A DNA stretch of 64,000 nucleotides. It comes from Chromera velia. Its lineage: Eukaryota > Sar > Chromeraceae. The first letter of the stretch is position 1, and every line of letters starts with the position of its first letter. The notes under the pieces were generated by a model. It searched no databases and was not told the origin of the DNA. It worked only from the letters and a program-made list of their open reading frames with translations. The stretch lies in assembly GCA_018398765.1 (NCBI GenBank), contig JAHBMJ010001229.1, forward strand, positions 1-64,000, written 5' to 3'. Shown here piece by piece: positions 37,659 through 48,100 of the stretch. The translations under genes and the position numbers were made by a program.

Positions 37659-37775
37659 TTACCTCCACTCAGGGGGGAGGTAGCCACCGTTCTTGACGAG
37701 ACGGTAGTGGAAGTAGCAGTGGGAGAGGCCTGGCTCAGCATTGCTGGAGCAACCGCCAACCCACTGACACCTCAT
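37659..37775 (-). CDS. 38-residue Cys/His mini-protein, left-arm copy
   Basis: The start codon at 37,775 is chosen because the same AACACC-ATG context occurs in all three copies. The peptide begins MRCQWVGGCSSNAEPGLSHC and continues YFHYRLVKNGGYLPPEWR. The spacing C-x5-C-x10-C-x2-H resembles WRKY19-type small zinc fingers. It could bind metal or nucleic acid, but that is inference. A longer frame extends upstream to 38,138 without matching sequence in the right arm. The antisense frame is also open, so coding sense is not proven. Confidence 0.4.
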   Translation of the reverse strand: MRCQWVGGCSSNAEPGLSHCYFHYRLVKNGGYLPPEWR

Positions 37776-38306
37776 GGTGTTGAAGAGAGAAAGAATTAAA
37801 GGAGAAGGGATACGAACGATGAGCTTCGAAGGCCGAAAGGCGTCAGAGGAGTTGGTTGATAGTTTTTGTCCGTTCAGCAACAAGTTTGAGAGCTCAAAGA
37901 GAGACCAGCTGCAAGTGTTCTTTTGGTAAAACAACTGGAAAGTGCATGAGGATGACAAATTCTTCTTCGATCCTTCAAGTTGGAGAAGTTCGGGTTTGGG
38001 TTTGAATATGTGTGCAACTGTGCAACACCGCGCGCGTGGACTGCATGTGTTGCGCGGCACTGTTGCATGCATGCGGTTGAATTCAAACCCAAACCCACAT
38101 TTCCCCATGCACCTGAAAGAAGAGTTTTTCGTCTTCATGCACGTTGACGTTGTTCCACCAAAAATTTACTTGTCATTGGTCGCTCCTTCAGCTCTCAAAC
38201 TGTTCCCTCAACGGAGACAAAACATCGATCAACTCCTCTGACGCCTACCGGCCTCTGACTTACCGTTCTTGTTACTTCTCCTTCACTTCTTTTCACCCTC
38301 AACACC

Positions 38307-38423
38307 ATGCGTTGCCAGTGGGCTGGCGGTTGCTCCAACACCGCTGAGTGCGGACTCCGTCACTGCTACTTCCACTACCAGCTCGTCAGGAACGGCGGCT
38401 ACCTCCCTCCCTGGATGGGTTGA
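38307..38423 (+). CDS. 38-residue Cys/His mini-protein, right-arm copy
   Basis: The peptide begins MRCQWAGGCSNTAECGLRHC and continues YFHYQLVRNGGYLPPWMG. It differs from the left-arm copy at several residues but keeps C3, C9, C20, H23 and the NGGYLPP motif. Length and stop position are the same. The antisense frame (38,283-38,531) is open as well. Confidence 0.4.
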   Translation: MRCQWAGGCSNTAECGLRHCYFHYQLVRNGGYLPPWMG

Positions 38424-39130
38424 GGAGTCCGGCCTCTCCCGCTGCATGTTCACGACTGTGCTGTTGCATGCTTTCCTGTTGCATTCTTCCCCACCACCGC
38501 CACTGTCACCGCCGTCAACATCTATCGCCAACTTCTGTCGTCTCCCCGACGTCTTCCTCTTGGAACAACTGCCAACTCGTCAATAACGCCTACAACTGCT
38601 ACAACTATTACTGCTACTGCCGCTGCCATTGCCGTGACGGTCATCATCTACATATATATATATATATATATATATCAATATAATGCACTGTGTTCGCTCT
38701 CCTTTAAACCCCCGTCATGTCGAACAACTTGCTCTTCTTCCACACCGTTCCTTTCTTCTGATTTCGTGACCACTTTCATAGCCATGTTCTCACTCAATGT
38801 GCTTGTTCCTCCCTGGACCCTCACCGCATGCTCGCAGTTGATGATCGCGGCTGTTGTAGCTTCGTGATCCCTGTCAGCACTGCGGCGGTCAGGACGGGGA
38901 ATCGGAATCCTTCGCGTTTTCTTTTCTGTCCACTTTCGGCTCATGACCTGCAAAGAACTTCATCATTGCGTCATGGTTTTTCACGATGGATTGCAGTTCA
39001 TGAAATGTCGTGATGGTCTTCGTCCTTTCGGTTCTGCTTGACTTCGGCACCTGTTTCAGAAATTTATGGATGTGACGTCGGTTGCGCCATGCATTACAGT
39101 GCTACCTGACATGGATCTTCTTCTGAACCG

Positions 39131-39788
39131 TCTTTTCGGCCGCTGACAGACTTTCAAGTTCATGAGTGCAGTAGCCCTTGCCTTACCTCGCGAAGCAGTC
39201 CGATTGATCGTTGCTTTCTTGTCTGTAAACGTCGTACTAAACGAATCATGGAAGGGTTTTGGCCTTTTGAGTGAGTCACAAAATATGTTCGAGCAAGGAA
39301 GGGGGGAAGTGCAAACAAGTTGAAGTGAAAGAACGGAATGGAGGACTGTCACTGCGTGCATGTCACCCCCATCGTTTTGGATTTCTCTTTGCGAATCTAG
39401 CACTGGTTGATGGGAATGAAGGACTGAATGACGGACAACTTTGACTCTTGAAGAGCGAGGACGTTAAGCTTTGACGTGGCCCTCAACCTGAGCCCTAAAT
39501 ACATTACAGATGATGTGAACGAGGCTGTGAATCTTCCGAAAACCCAGTGCAACAGCTGTTTCGCTTGTCATTGTTAGAATTTGTCCTATCTAATTAAACA
39601 AATTCAGTTCAGCAACTCCAGATTTTATAAAGTTTGATCAAAAAGATTCCGGCCATCATAATAAACATACTTAATTGTATTCTAGCTTGTTTGTTTTTCA
39701 ATGTCAAATCTTCATTAACGAGTCATATCGTAGTTTAGATCGTAGTTTGATATGTAGGTGTTTTAGGTAGGTGTTGCATAAAAAAAAA
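39131..39788. other. Intergenic, no gene seen
   Basis: Transition from foldback-element flank to AT-rich DNA. I see no supported feature. Confidence 0.4.
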
Positions 39789-40033
39789 CTAGGCGACGCA
39801 CAGTGGTAAAAAAGTATTTTTAAAAAATCTGGAAAGTTCTATTCTTTTTTATTTTTTGTTATTATTTTATGGACGATGATCATTAAGGCTCAAACAAGCA
39901 AAACACTTATGAGTTACTTATGTTTTATGCTTCAGGACGGTCTTGAAGGAGGAGCAAAAAAAAAATAAAAGAAAAAAAAATCTGTCATGCAGTGTCTATT
40001 CTTTTTTTTTTTTTACCACTGTGCATCGCCTAG
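39789..40033. mobile_element. MITE-like element, CTAGGC family, copy B
   Basis: Terminal inverted repeats of about 25 bp read CTAGGCGACGCACAGTGG plus TAAAAAA on the left and CTAGGCGATGCACAGTGG when the right end is reverse-complemented. Only one base differs in the first 18. The element is 245 bp, non-coding, and flanked on both sides by A-runs that hide any target duplication. This is the best preserved of the three related elements. Confidence 0.7.
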
Positions 40034-40831
40034 AAAAAAAAAAAAAAAGAACAAAAACTTTATAGACCTGCTCTATCAATCTTGCTAAATTATTTTTATT
40101 TCAATTGTTTTTTATTTATATGATTCTAGATATGATTGAGGGTTAAATCCTAGACTTAGCGACGCTAGATCCCAAGCCACTAACAAGGCTTTGAGGATAA
40201 CCCAGAGCACATATTCATTAGGGAGGGGAGGGGAGGAGGAAGCCTGCATACCAATCGGATTGATTCTTCTCTACTTGCCTGATCCTAGGCCTGATCGAAA
40301 CAGTGAACCTTCTTGAGACACTTGGCTAGCACTTTAGAACCTTAGTTTTTTTAAGTTTTATCCCCCTCTATTCCCCCCCCCCAAAAAAAATTGTAATACA
40401 TAGTAATCAATATTAGTTATTAAAATTTTTAACTTGTTTTTTTTTTATCTGGGCACTTATTAATCACTTATCACTTATAAAAATCGAAGTTATGATAAAC
40501 ATTTATAGTAGATGGCCCCGGGGCGGGAAACACCGGAACGTTAATGCTAATCCTATAATTTAAAGAACCAATTTCCAACGAAGTCGTAACCTGCGTGACA
40601 GAAATAATAGAATTAGATAGAGGTATTTCTATTGGTGTTTCTACATGGGGAAAGTTTTGGGGCATGCCACGGCACTATCCGCCGCATGACCATTCTAGCT
40701 AGTGCGCGCAAAGGCTAGCGCAAACGACCCTTTTTATCTCGATTGAAAAGGATCTATAGAAGAGCTGGTGTTCCTGAATTTTAATCCCCTCCGATCCGTC
40801 CCTGTCAGTGGCTGTCTTGTTGGCGCTGTAC
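40034..40831. other. AT-rich intergenic, no gene seen
   Basis: Homopolymer A, T and C runs, with no coding signal. It lies downstream of the 3' end of the WD40 gene. Confidence 0.4.
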
Positions 40832-41308
40832 CTAGCCAAAGGAGCTCATGCTCTGCAGCGCACCTTTCGGAGGGGGCGATGGGGGCGGAGACTCATCCTG
40901 CACGTAAATAGACAAAACAAAAAGACATAAATGACCAGAGAGCACTGCTGCACATGCGTTGCGGCCGTGCACTCTGAAAGGGGGAAAGAACAGGGAATGA
41001 AGAGAACGGGCCTGCCCAGGCGAAACTCAAAAAACCGCATTCACAACCACACCCCATGCATGCATGCAAGCACCTGACGGACCTCATCGTCGACCTCCTC
41101 TCCCTCTGTCTCGCTCAACACCCCTGCCCGAGACGGAGAAGACTTCCGACTGCCTCCCCCCATCGACCGCACAGGCGACTCAGGCTGCGTCTCTGGTTCC
41201 AGGCTGAACCGAGCCACTCCCGACACCCCTGTCGGAAGTCCACTCGCCAGGTCGGGAATACCCCGGTCGAATTTCTGGATGAACACCTGCATGCATGCAG
41301 AGATCGGT

Positions 41309-41343
<35 letters not shown>

Positions 41344-42196
41344 GAAATTTACGGAAACAGTTCCGCTCTGGATTCCCGGCAGAAAAAAAAGGGGGGGATG
41401 AAATGCAATTTGCGAGTGGACGAAGCTTTCGCAGACTCCAATCTAGACACAGACCCTTCCAGCCCTTTGAAGCACCTTTTCCCAAAAATCCAAAGACATG
41501 GACATCTTTTTCCTACACACCCACCCACCTTGCCCTTGCACCCAATGGCGACGCTCCACGGCTGTCCTGCAGGGTTCTCCTGTCCAGAGCTGTCTGCCTT
41601 CTGGTGCTTCGTGCGTCCGTCCCAAAATGCGACGGCGTTGCAGGGGGAGGGAAGGAGGGAGACACCGCAGAGCTCCCACGAGAAGGGCGAGGAGAATCCG
41701 GGGGAACCGAGAGGGTGAGACGGGTTGTACAGACACCTGCACACACATTCATTTTCACAAACACAAATACACATACACACACAAAGGCACAAACGTACTC
41801 CCTCACAAATGCACGCGTGCGCGCACACAGACACAGAGAGAAACACAGGCTGAACGCAAAACCATCTGATGCTTTCCTTCTGTCTGCCTCACGATCGACC
41901 CACCTTGCAGAGTTGGCAGCAGAGCCGCCCACGAGAATGAAGTCACAGTGCCTCGAGAATGCTGCACAGTGCAGGTAGGAACTCCCCCCCAGGATCACAG
42001 AAGGGTCTCTAGGCAGAGACATGGACCGCCTACCCCCGAGTCTCCCCAGTCCCCCCTGGTCCCCCTCGAACCCGAAAGGAGCCAGGGTCATGGAGCACAG
42101 CTCTCTGCAGGGTGGGAAGGACGCGCACGTTGAATGAAGAACGACGACGAAGTGGGAAAAAGGTAATGACCAACAGGAGGACAGATAGATAGATGC

Positions 42197-42231
<35 letters not shown>

Positions 42232-42829
42232 GACAGAAACTGCATGGGACCAAAAACCATCAGACAGATAGACAGAGAGGAAGAGAAAAATGAAAAGGTC
42301 GACAGAGACAGACAGAAACAGGCAAGATGTACTGTTCTTTCTTTCTCTTCTCTGATTATTCCCCTTTTCTGCTTTTCTTGCCTCCAGGCAGGCAGCCTAA
42401 CAGACAGACGGACTGACTGACTGACTTTCCGCTTCCAAAGTCCCACATCTGTATCTGCGTATGGTCTCTGTAGGACGCTGTGAGGATTGAGTTCCCGTCG
42501 TTGGTGATGTCCACACCCTCACGGATGCAATTGGCGCCACTCACAGCTCGCACGGACTTCCGGACTCTCAAGTCCCATATCTGCATCATCAGTTGGCATA
42601 TATACATGCATGCATCCCCCCCCNNNNNNNNNNNNNNNNNNNNNNNNNNNNNNNNNNNNNNNNNNNNNNNNNNNNNNNNNNNNNNNNNNNNNNNNNNNNN
42701 NNNNNNNNNNNNNNNNNNNNNNNNNNNNNNNNNNNNNNNNNNNNNNNNNNNNNNNNNNNNNNNNNNNNNNNNNNNNNNNNNNNNNNNNNNNNNNNNNNNN
42801 NNNNNNNNNNNNNNNNNNNNNNNNNNCCC

Positions 42830-42861
<32 letters not shown>

Positions 42862-44518
42862 TTCTTTCTCTTTCTCTTTCACACACACACGCACACATAC
42901 AGACAGAGAGACAGACAGACAGAGAGAGAGAGAGAGAGAGAGAGAGTATGGAGAGAAGTATATAGCCACCCACGTACACATACAGAATTGGAAGCAGAGA
43001 GGATTCCAAAACGAAATTTTCCCCAAAGTCTGCAGTCGCAAGCAAGGAGTCCCAAATCTGCTCAAACGCGCAGATCACAATTATTTTGCGATCCAGACCC
43101 ACCTGCACAGTCTCGTCGAGTGCAGAGGAGACGAGAAGGTGGGGGTCCGAGGGGGAGAATCTGCAGAAACATATACCCGACAATCTTCTACACTCTCGTA
43201 TCCCCCACAGAAGTCCACAGCTCTCACAAACAAGAGTATGAGAAAACTTGGTACCCAATTCTTTCTTCTCGTGTGGAACAATGAGGAAAGAAGGAGCAAA
43301 AAAAGTTACGAGCTAAGCCGAAGATCCTTGCAGGGTGGAGGGTCTATGGATCCTTTGAAGAATGGCCTCCACCAGACAATCTTCCCCCCGGGTCTTTTCT
43401 GGGAATATGAGAAGGATCTCTACCCGGCAGAAGGGCCAGCAGGTAGGTTGATGGGATCCGCCAGACTCCCAAAGCAATGAAAGCAGACAGAGTGACTGAC
43501 TGATGGACTTACTTGAGGCACATGATCCTGTTGGAGTGCGCAGGGTATCCGTAGATGTTGTCACCCCACCCCGGCTTGTCGAGTTCCAACACCTTCTTCT
43601 TCGTTTTGTCGTTGAACACGTAGATCTGCGTGCATACAAACATCCGGGTTTTGTGCGCAGGTGAGTACGTCAAGTGGGCAACCCTCGGGATGGTCACTAA
43701 GTTGGTGGCAGATCGGTCCGAGGAGAGCACAGATTTACACAGCGGCACTATACAGGTGCGAGGATGAGACAGTAAAGGGAGGCATCGTGCTACTGTGGAG
43801 ACTGGAAAGGGAAATAACACACAGGCAAAGAGGGAAGGGAGGAAGCGAGAACAAGGCAAGGGCGAATGGAGAACAAAGGAACACTGCAGGTATCCTGTGG
43901 AAGCAACTTAAAGACAGAATCTGTGTTGATACACTTTTCGACAACAAGCAAACTGGCCGACTACCTGAGCTCTCAGCCAAGCGGCCGTTATTGTCGAATG
44001 CGGTTGATCATTTGATTCAAAACATTCTCCCTCACGAAAGAATTCCAAAACCGGCTGACCTTTCTGTTGACACCCGCGACCGCAAAGTGTTTCCAATCGC
44101 ACGCGAAGTCACACGCAAGGAGCTGCTCATCAGTGCCCAGCGAGCACCTCCAGTGGACTTTGTTGGACGTTGCGTGACACTCAGCAACCTCTCCGCTCGC
44201 AAGTGTTGCAAGGAAAAGATTGTGCACTTGATTGGGTGTGGAGTGGTCCTCATTCCACGCTATACAGGTTGCAGGCGAGTCAGTTGACAGACGGAATCTG
44301 TGGGCCTCCACACCCCTCTCGGGGGCAAAGACACGCACAGACCCATCAGTGCAGGCAGCTGCCAGGAAATTGCCATTCTTGTTGTATTTGAGAGAGGATA
44401 CGTCAACGTCAAGAGAGGAGGGTCGCGTTCCCATTCCGATTCCCGTCCCCTTGATTGTGCTCTGCCCTGCCACGTTCACGTCATGGCAGATCAGAGCGTG
44501 TTGAGTCAGCCACCTCAT
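40832..44518 (-). CDS. WD40-repeat protein
   Basis: Hand splicing on the minus strand gives 8 exons: 44518-44060, 43625-43513, 43160-43103, 42580-42426, 42104-41904, 41736-41529, 41286-41074 and 40897-40832. The total is 1473 nt and 490 residues, in phase at every junction. WD40 blades are visible as KYNKNGNFLAAACTDGSVRV, AHSNRIMCLKFSPSDPHLLV joined to SALDETVQIWDLR, NDGNSILTASYRDH joined to QIQMWDFGSGK, and AVAFWDGRTK. The tail is low-complexity (EGEEVDDEV, PPPSPPPK). Such proteins form beta-propeller scaffolds; the family member is not identified. The start at 44,518 (MRWLTQHALICHD) is uncertain because the frame stays open to 44,626. An assembly gap lies in the intron between exons 3 and 4. 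The gene is head-to-head with ATAD3. Confidence 0.8.
41310..41341. repeat. AC dinucleotide microsatellite in WD40 gene intron
   Basis: About 15 AC units directly upstream (on the minus strand) of the exon ending at 41,286. Confidence 0.9.
42197..42229. repeat. GA dinucleotide microsatellite in WD40 gene intron
   Basis: GA run in the intron between 42,104 and 42,426. Confidence 0.9.
42624..42826. other. Assembly gap of 203 N flanked by poly-C
   Basis: 203 unresolved bases, with C-runs on both sides and TC and GA dinucleotide runs on the right (42,841-42,860 and about 42,919-42,946). The gap lies wholly within an intron of the WD40 gene, so the protein model is unaffected. Open frames drawn through the Ns are meaningless. 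Confidence 0.98.
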
Positions 44519-45178
44519 CGTGTCTGCTCCAGTGCAACAACAAGATTGTCGAACGGTCAAGAAAGCAAACCAGACCAACAGTCTCAGCAACAGGTCACTT
44601 AAACATCCGAAGTTGCTCGAAACCAAGCTCAGTCAGAAGGCTTGTCAGACAGACACCTGCAGACTCCTACGATAATGCCACAGAGGTCACGTAGACCGCT
44701 CCACTTGTCCTGAGTTTGGCGTCTTCTGACGATTTCTATATAAGTACATTCAGAATTCGCTTCAGTCATCTTCAGTCTGCCGCATGCATGCGGTCTGAGT
44801 TGCGCGGCGTCGATCGATGGAGCGGCGCGGCGCGGCGGCGCGGAACCATTGCATGCAAGCGCGCCGCGCCGCACGACACGCAGGAAACTGCCTTTTGGGT
44901 CCAAAATTCGACGACAGGTCACTCGGAGCTGGGAAGCCGTCTCCATCCTTTGTCAGACTTTTGATCTATCGATATTAATAACAGTCGAAACGCCCTGCTC
45001 TTAGCTGTTCCATCCTAGCTGTAAGATCTGTTTCAACCCAGCCCGCTTTGTACTTTTCTTGCATGTCCTGCATTCGTGCATAACGCAGGGCTCCGACTTT
45101 GTGACGAGAGAGTTTGTGTCGGTAGGTCTGGTCCTTTCGTCGTGTCCGTGTTAGTGCGTGAGGGTCTAAGTGACTTTG
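44519..45178. promoter_or_regulatory. Shared divergent promoter region with GC-rich palindrome
   Basis: The WD40 gene (minus) and ATAD3 (plus) start about 660 bp apart. Between about 44,780 and 44,880 lies a GC-rich block framed by GCATGCATGC and TTGCATGCAA. It has CGGCGCGGCGCGG on one side and GCGCGCCGCGCCG on the other, an inverted pair able to form a stem. Its position suggests a bidirectional promoter element. That function is inference. Confidence 0.45.
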
Positions 45179-48100
45179 ATGATGAACTTTCCGTCAATGA
45201 GTGGGATGCCGGGCGCGGCCCCCTCTGGTGGTGCTCCGAAGAAGGGGGAAGACCCCAAAAATATCACCGGTTCCTGTCAGTCGAATCTCTCCCCTCTAGT
45301 TCTCTCTTCCTCTTCGTTTCACCTGTCAGTCTCTTACACCCCTCCTTCCCCCCTCTTGCAGTCGACCCCACCGCACTGGAGAGAGCCGCAAAGGCCCTCA
45401 AGGACCTCGATGCCTCTCCCAATGCCAACAAGGCATTTGAGATCACGAAACTGCAGGAACACACCAGACAGAAGGAGCTGAACAAGGAGACGGAACAGGT
45501 AGGACTGGGGCTTGCTGAAGCGTCTCTCTCGCTTGTCTGCATTCTGCGATGTGGTCGACATCACGTTTCGTTGTTTTTGTTCACTTATGTCCACGTGAAC
45601 GTTTCTGCAGATGGCCGCCGCGCGGGCACAGGCGCAGGCCCAGCAGACAGCCATCAAGGGGGAAGAGCAGAGAAAGACCATCAGTCACCAACAAGAACAG
45701 GAGCGGGTGACTGCGCAATACAAAGCGCAACTCGAATCGTACGTTCTTGTTTTGTTTCTTGCTTCTTCCAGCTGATGGTCTGCCTTTTGTTGTGGTGTCT
45801 GACTGCAACTGTGGCCGCAGCCTTCCTCCGGAACCCCGTCAATCCTCAGAATTCTTCGTGACTTTGGGCGGTTTGTGTGCTGCTGGTCCATCCAGGGCAT
45901 CATGCATCTTGTCATTCGCTTTCTCGCTCCTCTTCTCTGTCGCACCGTCTCCTTCTCCTGTCCCTTCTATGCTGTCCGTGTTTTGACGTCACTTCTTTAT
46001 GACGATCTTCTTGCCTCTTGTGTTGCTGTGTGAGTGTTTACGAATTGCCTTTCGAAATCTGACGGGCTTCCCGTGCTTGCTTTGCAGCGAGGCGTACGCA
46101 AAGAAGCTGCAGGACCAGAAGAAACAGAACGAGGAGTGGCTGGAGATGCAGAGGCGGCAGTTTATGGAACAGGAAGAAATCAGAAAGCGCACAGGTCAGC
46201 ATCGAGAGAGTTAATGAGGAATAGGTCGGAAATCAGTGGAGAGCTTGCCTGTACAGGCCCAACTCACGAGAGAAAAGGGCAGGGAGGGCGACTGGACAGG
46301 TCGTCAGGTGCTTTCCATCGTTGCGAGAACAGGTAAAAAGGCGGAGAAATTTGATCGCGATATGAAAACAGGATCCTTTCTTTCCTTCCAGACTCCTTCT
46401 CATGCCCTCCCTCCTTCCCTCGCCCTCCGTGCAGAGAAGGATCTCCAGGTAGAGCGCCGCGCGTCTGCAGAGCACCAGGCTCGTCTGGACAGAGAACTAC
46501 AGAAGGAACGGATTGCACAGGAGACCCAGGGCCGCATCCAGCAAGAAAAGGAGAACGCTGATGTGCACATCCGGCAGTTGAGGGCGAGGGCAGCGGAGGA
46601 GAGGAAGACCAAGATTGAGCAGATCCACGCCACTCTGGGGAGTATCGGCTCTGCCTTTGCCTCCACGCTGGAGGACACGGGCAGGCTCACAGCTGTGGTG
46701 GGAACTGCCACGGCTCTCGCAGTTGGTCAGTCGTCTGGCTGTTTGAAAGACACGAAAGTTGGAGGAAGGGCCGTTTGCTGGCATAGTTGGAAGCCTCGCT
46801 CTGTATAGGACGCATACGTTGGTGCACAAACAGAAAAGGTGCCTCACACAGCTATGTGGCTTTCTCTGGGTGGATGTCTGTTTGCGTGTCTATGTGGATG
46901 TATGTGTGCGTCTTTCTCTTCTCAGGTATCTACGGTGCCCGTGCCGGTACCGGAGTGTTGGGTCGCTGGTTTGAGCGGCGTCTCGGGCAGCCTCCCCTTG
47001 TGAGGGAGACGTCTCGTTGGACTCTGGGGGTCAGTCATCGGGTTCTGTTTTGTCTGCTCTTCTTTTCTCTTTCCGTTTCTTTTCTCTTTTCACTCCCGGT
47101 TCCTGTCCTTTGTAAGTGAGCAATTTGGTGGAAACTCCTCTGAGATGGTCGCTCGGCCTTCCTTTGTGCCCAATTCCGGTCACCTGTGTTGGCTGGGAAG
47201 GGGAAGAGGTGACCGGGGAAAGAACGAGATAGAGAGAAAGAATCTGATGCGCTATTGAACAAAAGCAATCGAGCAGGGGCATGATTGAGTCAGTGATCCT
47301 CCACCCTTCTGCTTTCTCTCTCTCGAAGGGAGGGAAAGAAGAGGGGATCTGCGCATACAACAAACAGAATTAATTCTCGGCAGGGGCGCTGTGCCTCCGT
47401 GGCCTGGGAGGACGAATGTGCGTGTCATCTGACCCTGCAAACAATGTTCTTCTCCCCTTTTTTTCCTTGCGTGATGTCCACGACGGACGGTTTGGTGTTT
47501 CGATTCCGCGAAGGAATCAATCATTGTGTGAGCCGAGCTCACATATACCTATGTGTCTGTGAGCCGAGCTCACATGTGTCTCTGCTTCCGTGAATGCAGA
47601 GAGGGGTGCGCGATGCCATGTATGGCCTGTTTGGAAGGTCCCGAGGAACCTTCACAGAGAAGATTGTCCTGCCGGAAGAGCTGGACAGCCGTTTGACATG
47701 GACAACCAACTCACTCATCAACTCTAAGAAGAATGGTCAATGAGACAATAAAGGGAAGATATGGGAAAGGAAGAAAAAGAGCCTGACAGACAGTCGCGAT
47801 CTGCTCGCAGCAGTTGGATGCCCCAGCTTCCTGCGTGTCTGCTCTTTCTCTATTGTGCCGAGACACTGTTTCTCTGTTTGCACCCGTTTCTCTTCCTCAT
47901 TCCCCTTCCTGTCTACTCACCTCACCGCCACTTCATGCATGTGCAGGCACTCCCTTCAGGCACCTGATGCTCTACGGAGCTCCGGGCACAGGCAAGACCC
48001 TCTTTGCACGGACGTGAGTCGATCGACTAACAGACAGACAGACAGACAGAAAGGAGCAGGAAAGGGCTGTGGATGATTGAGGGCTCTCTGAGCCAGCGGG

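Larger units (their letters stand above)
37100..39130. mobile_element. Large foldback (inverted-arm) element carrying mini-ORFs
   Basis: The sequence is a long imperfect palindrome centred near 38,050. The best arms run from 37,354 (CTGACAGCCGCAGTGCTGAC) to about 38,010, and from about 38,080 to 38,893 (GTCAGCACTGCGG). Weaker similarity reaches about 37,100 and 39,130, including AAGTCAAGCAGAAC in both arms. Each arm contains a 38-codon ORF transcribed outward from the centre. A TA microsatellite (38,651-38,678) interrupts only the right arm. A single-arm relative lies at about 52,895-54,110 and is closer to the right arm than the two arms are to each other. No transposase is seen. The element type (foldback DNA transposon or other) is inferred from shape. 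Confidence 0.7.

Noticed and set aside
38000-38100. GGGTTTGGGTTTG as an interstitial telomere repeat
   Set aside because: There are only about two units in each arm. It is explained as part of the palindrome loop region.
38283-38531. Antisense frame over the mini-ORF as the true gene
   Set aside because: It is open in all copies, so it cannot be excluded. Its composition is low-complexity and it lacks the Cys/His pattern, so the sense reading was preferred at low confidence.
42356-43480. Frames running through the N gap
   Set aside because: Undefined bases make them meaningless. The WD40 exons on the minus strand explain the coding signal on both sides.
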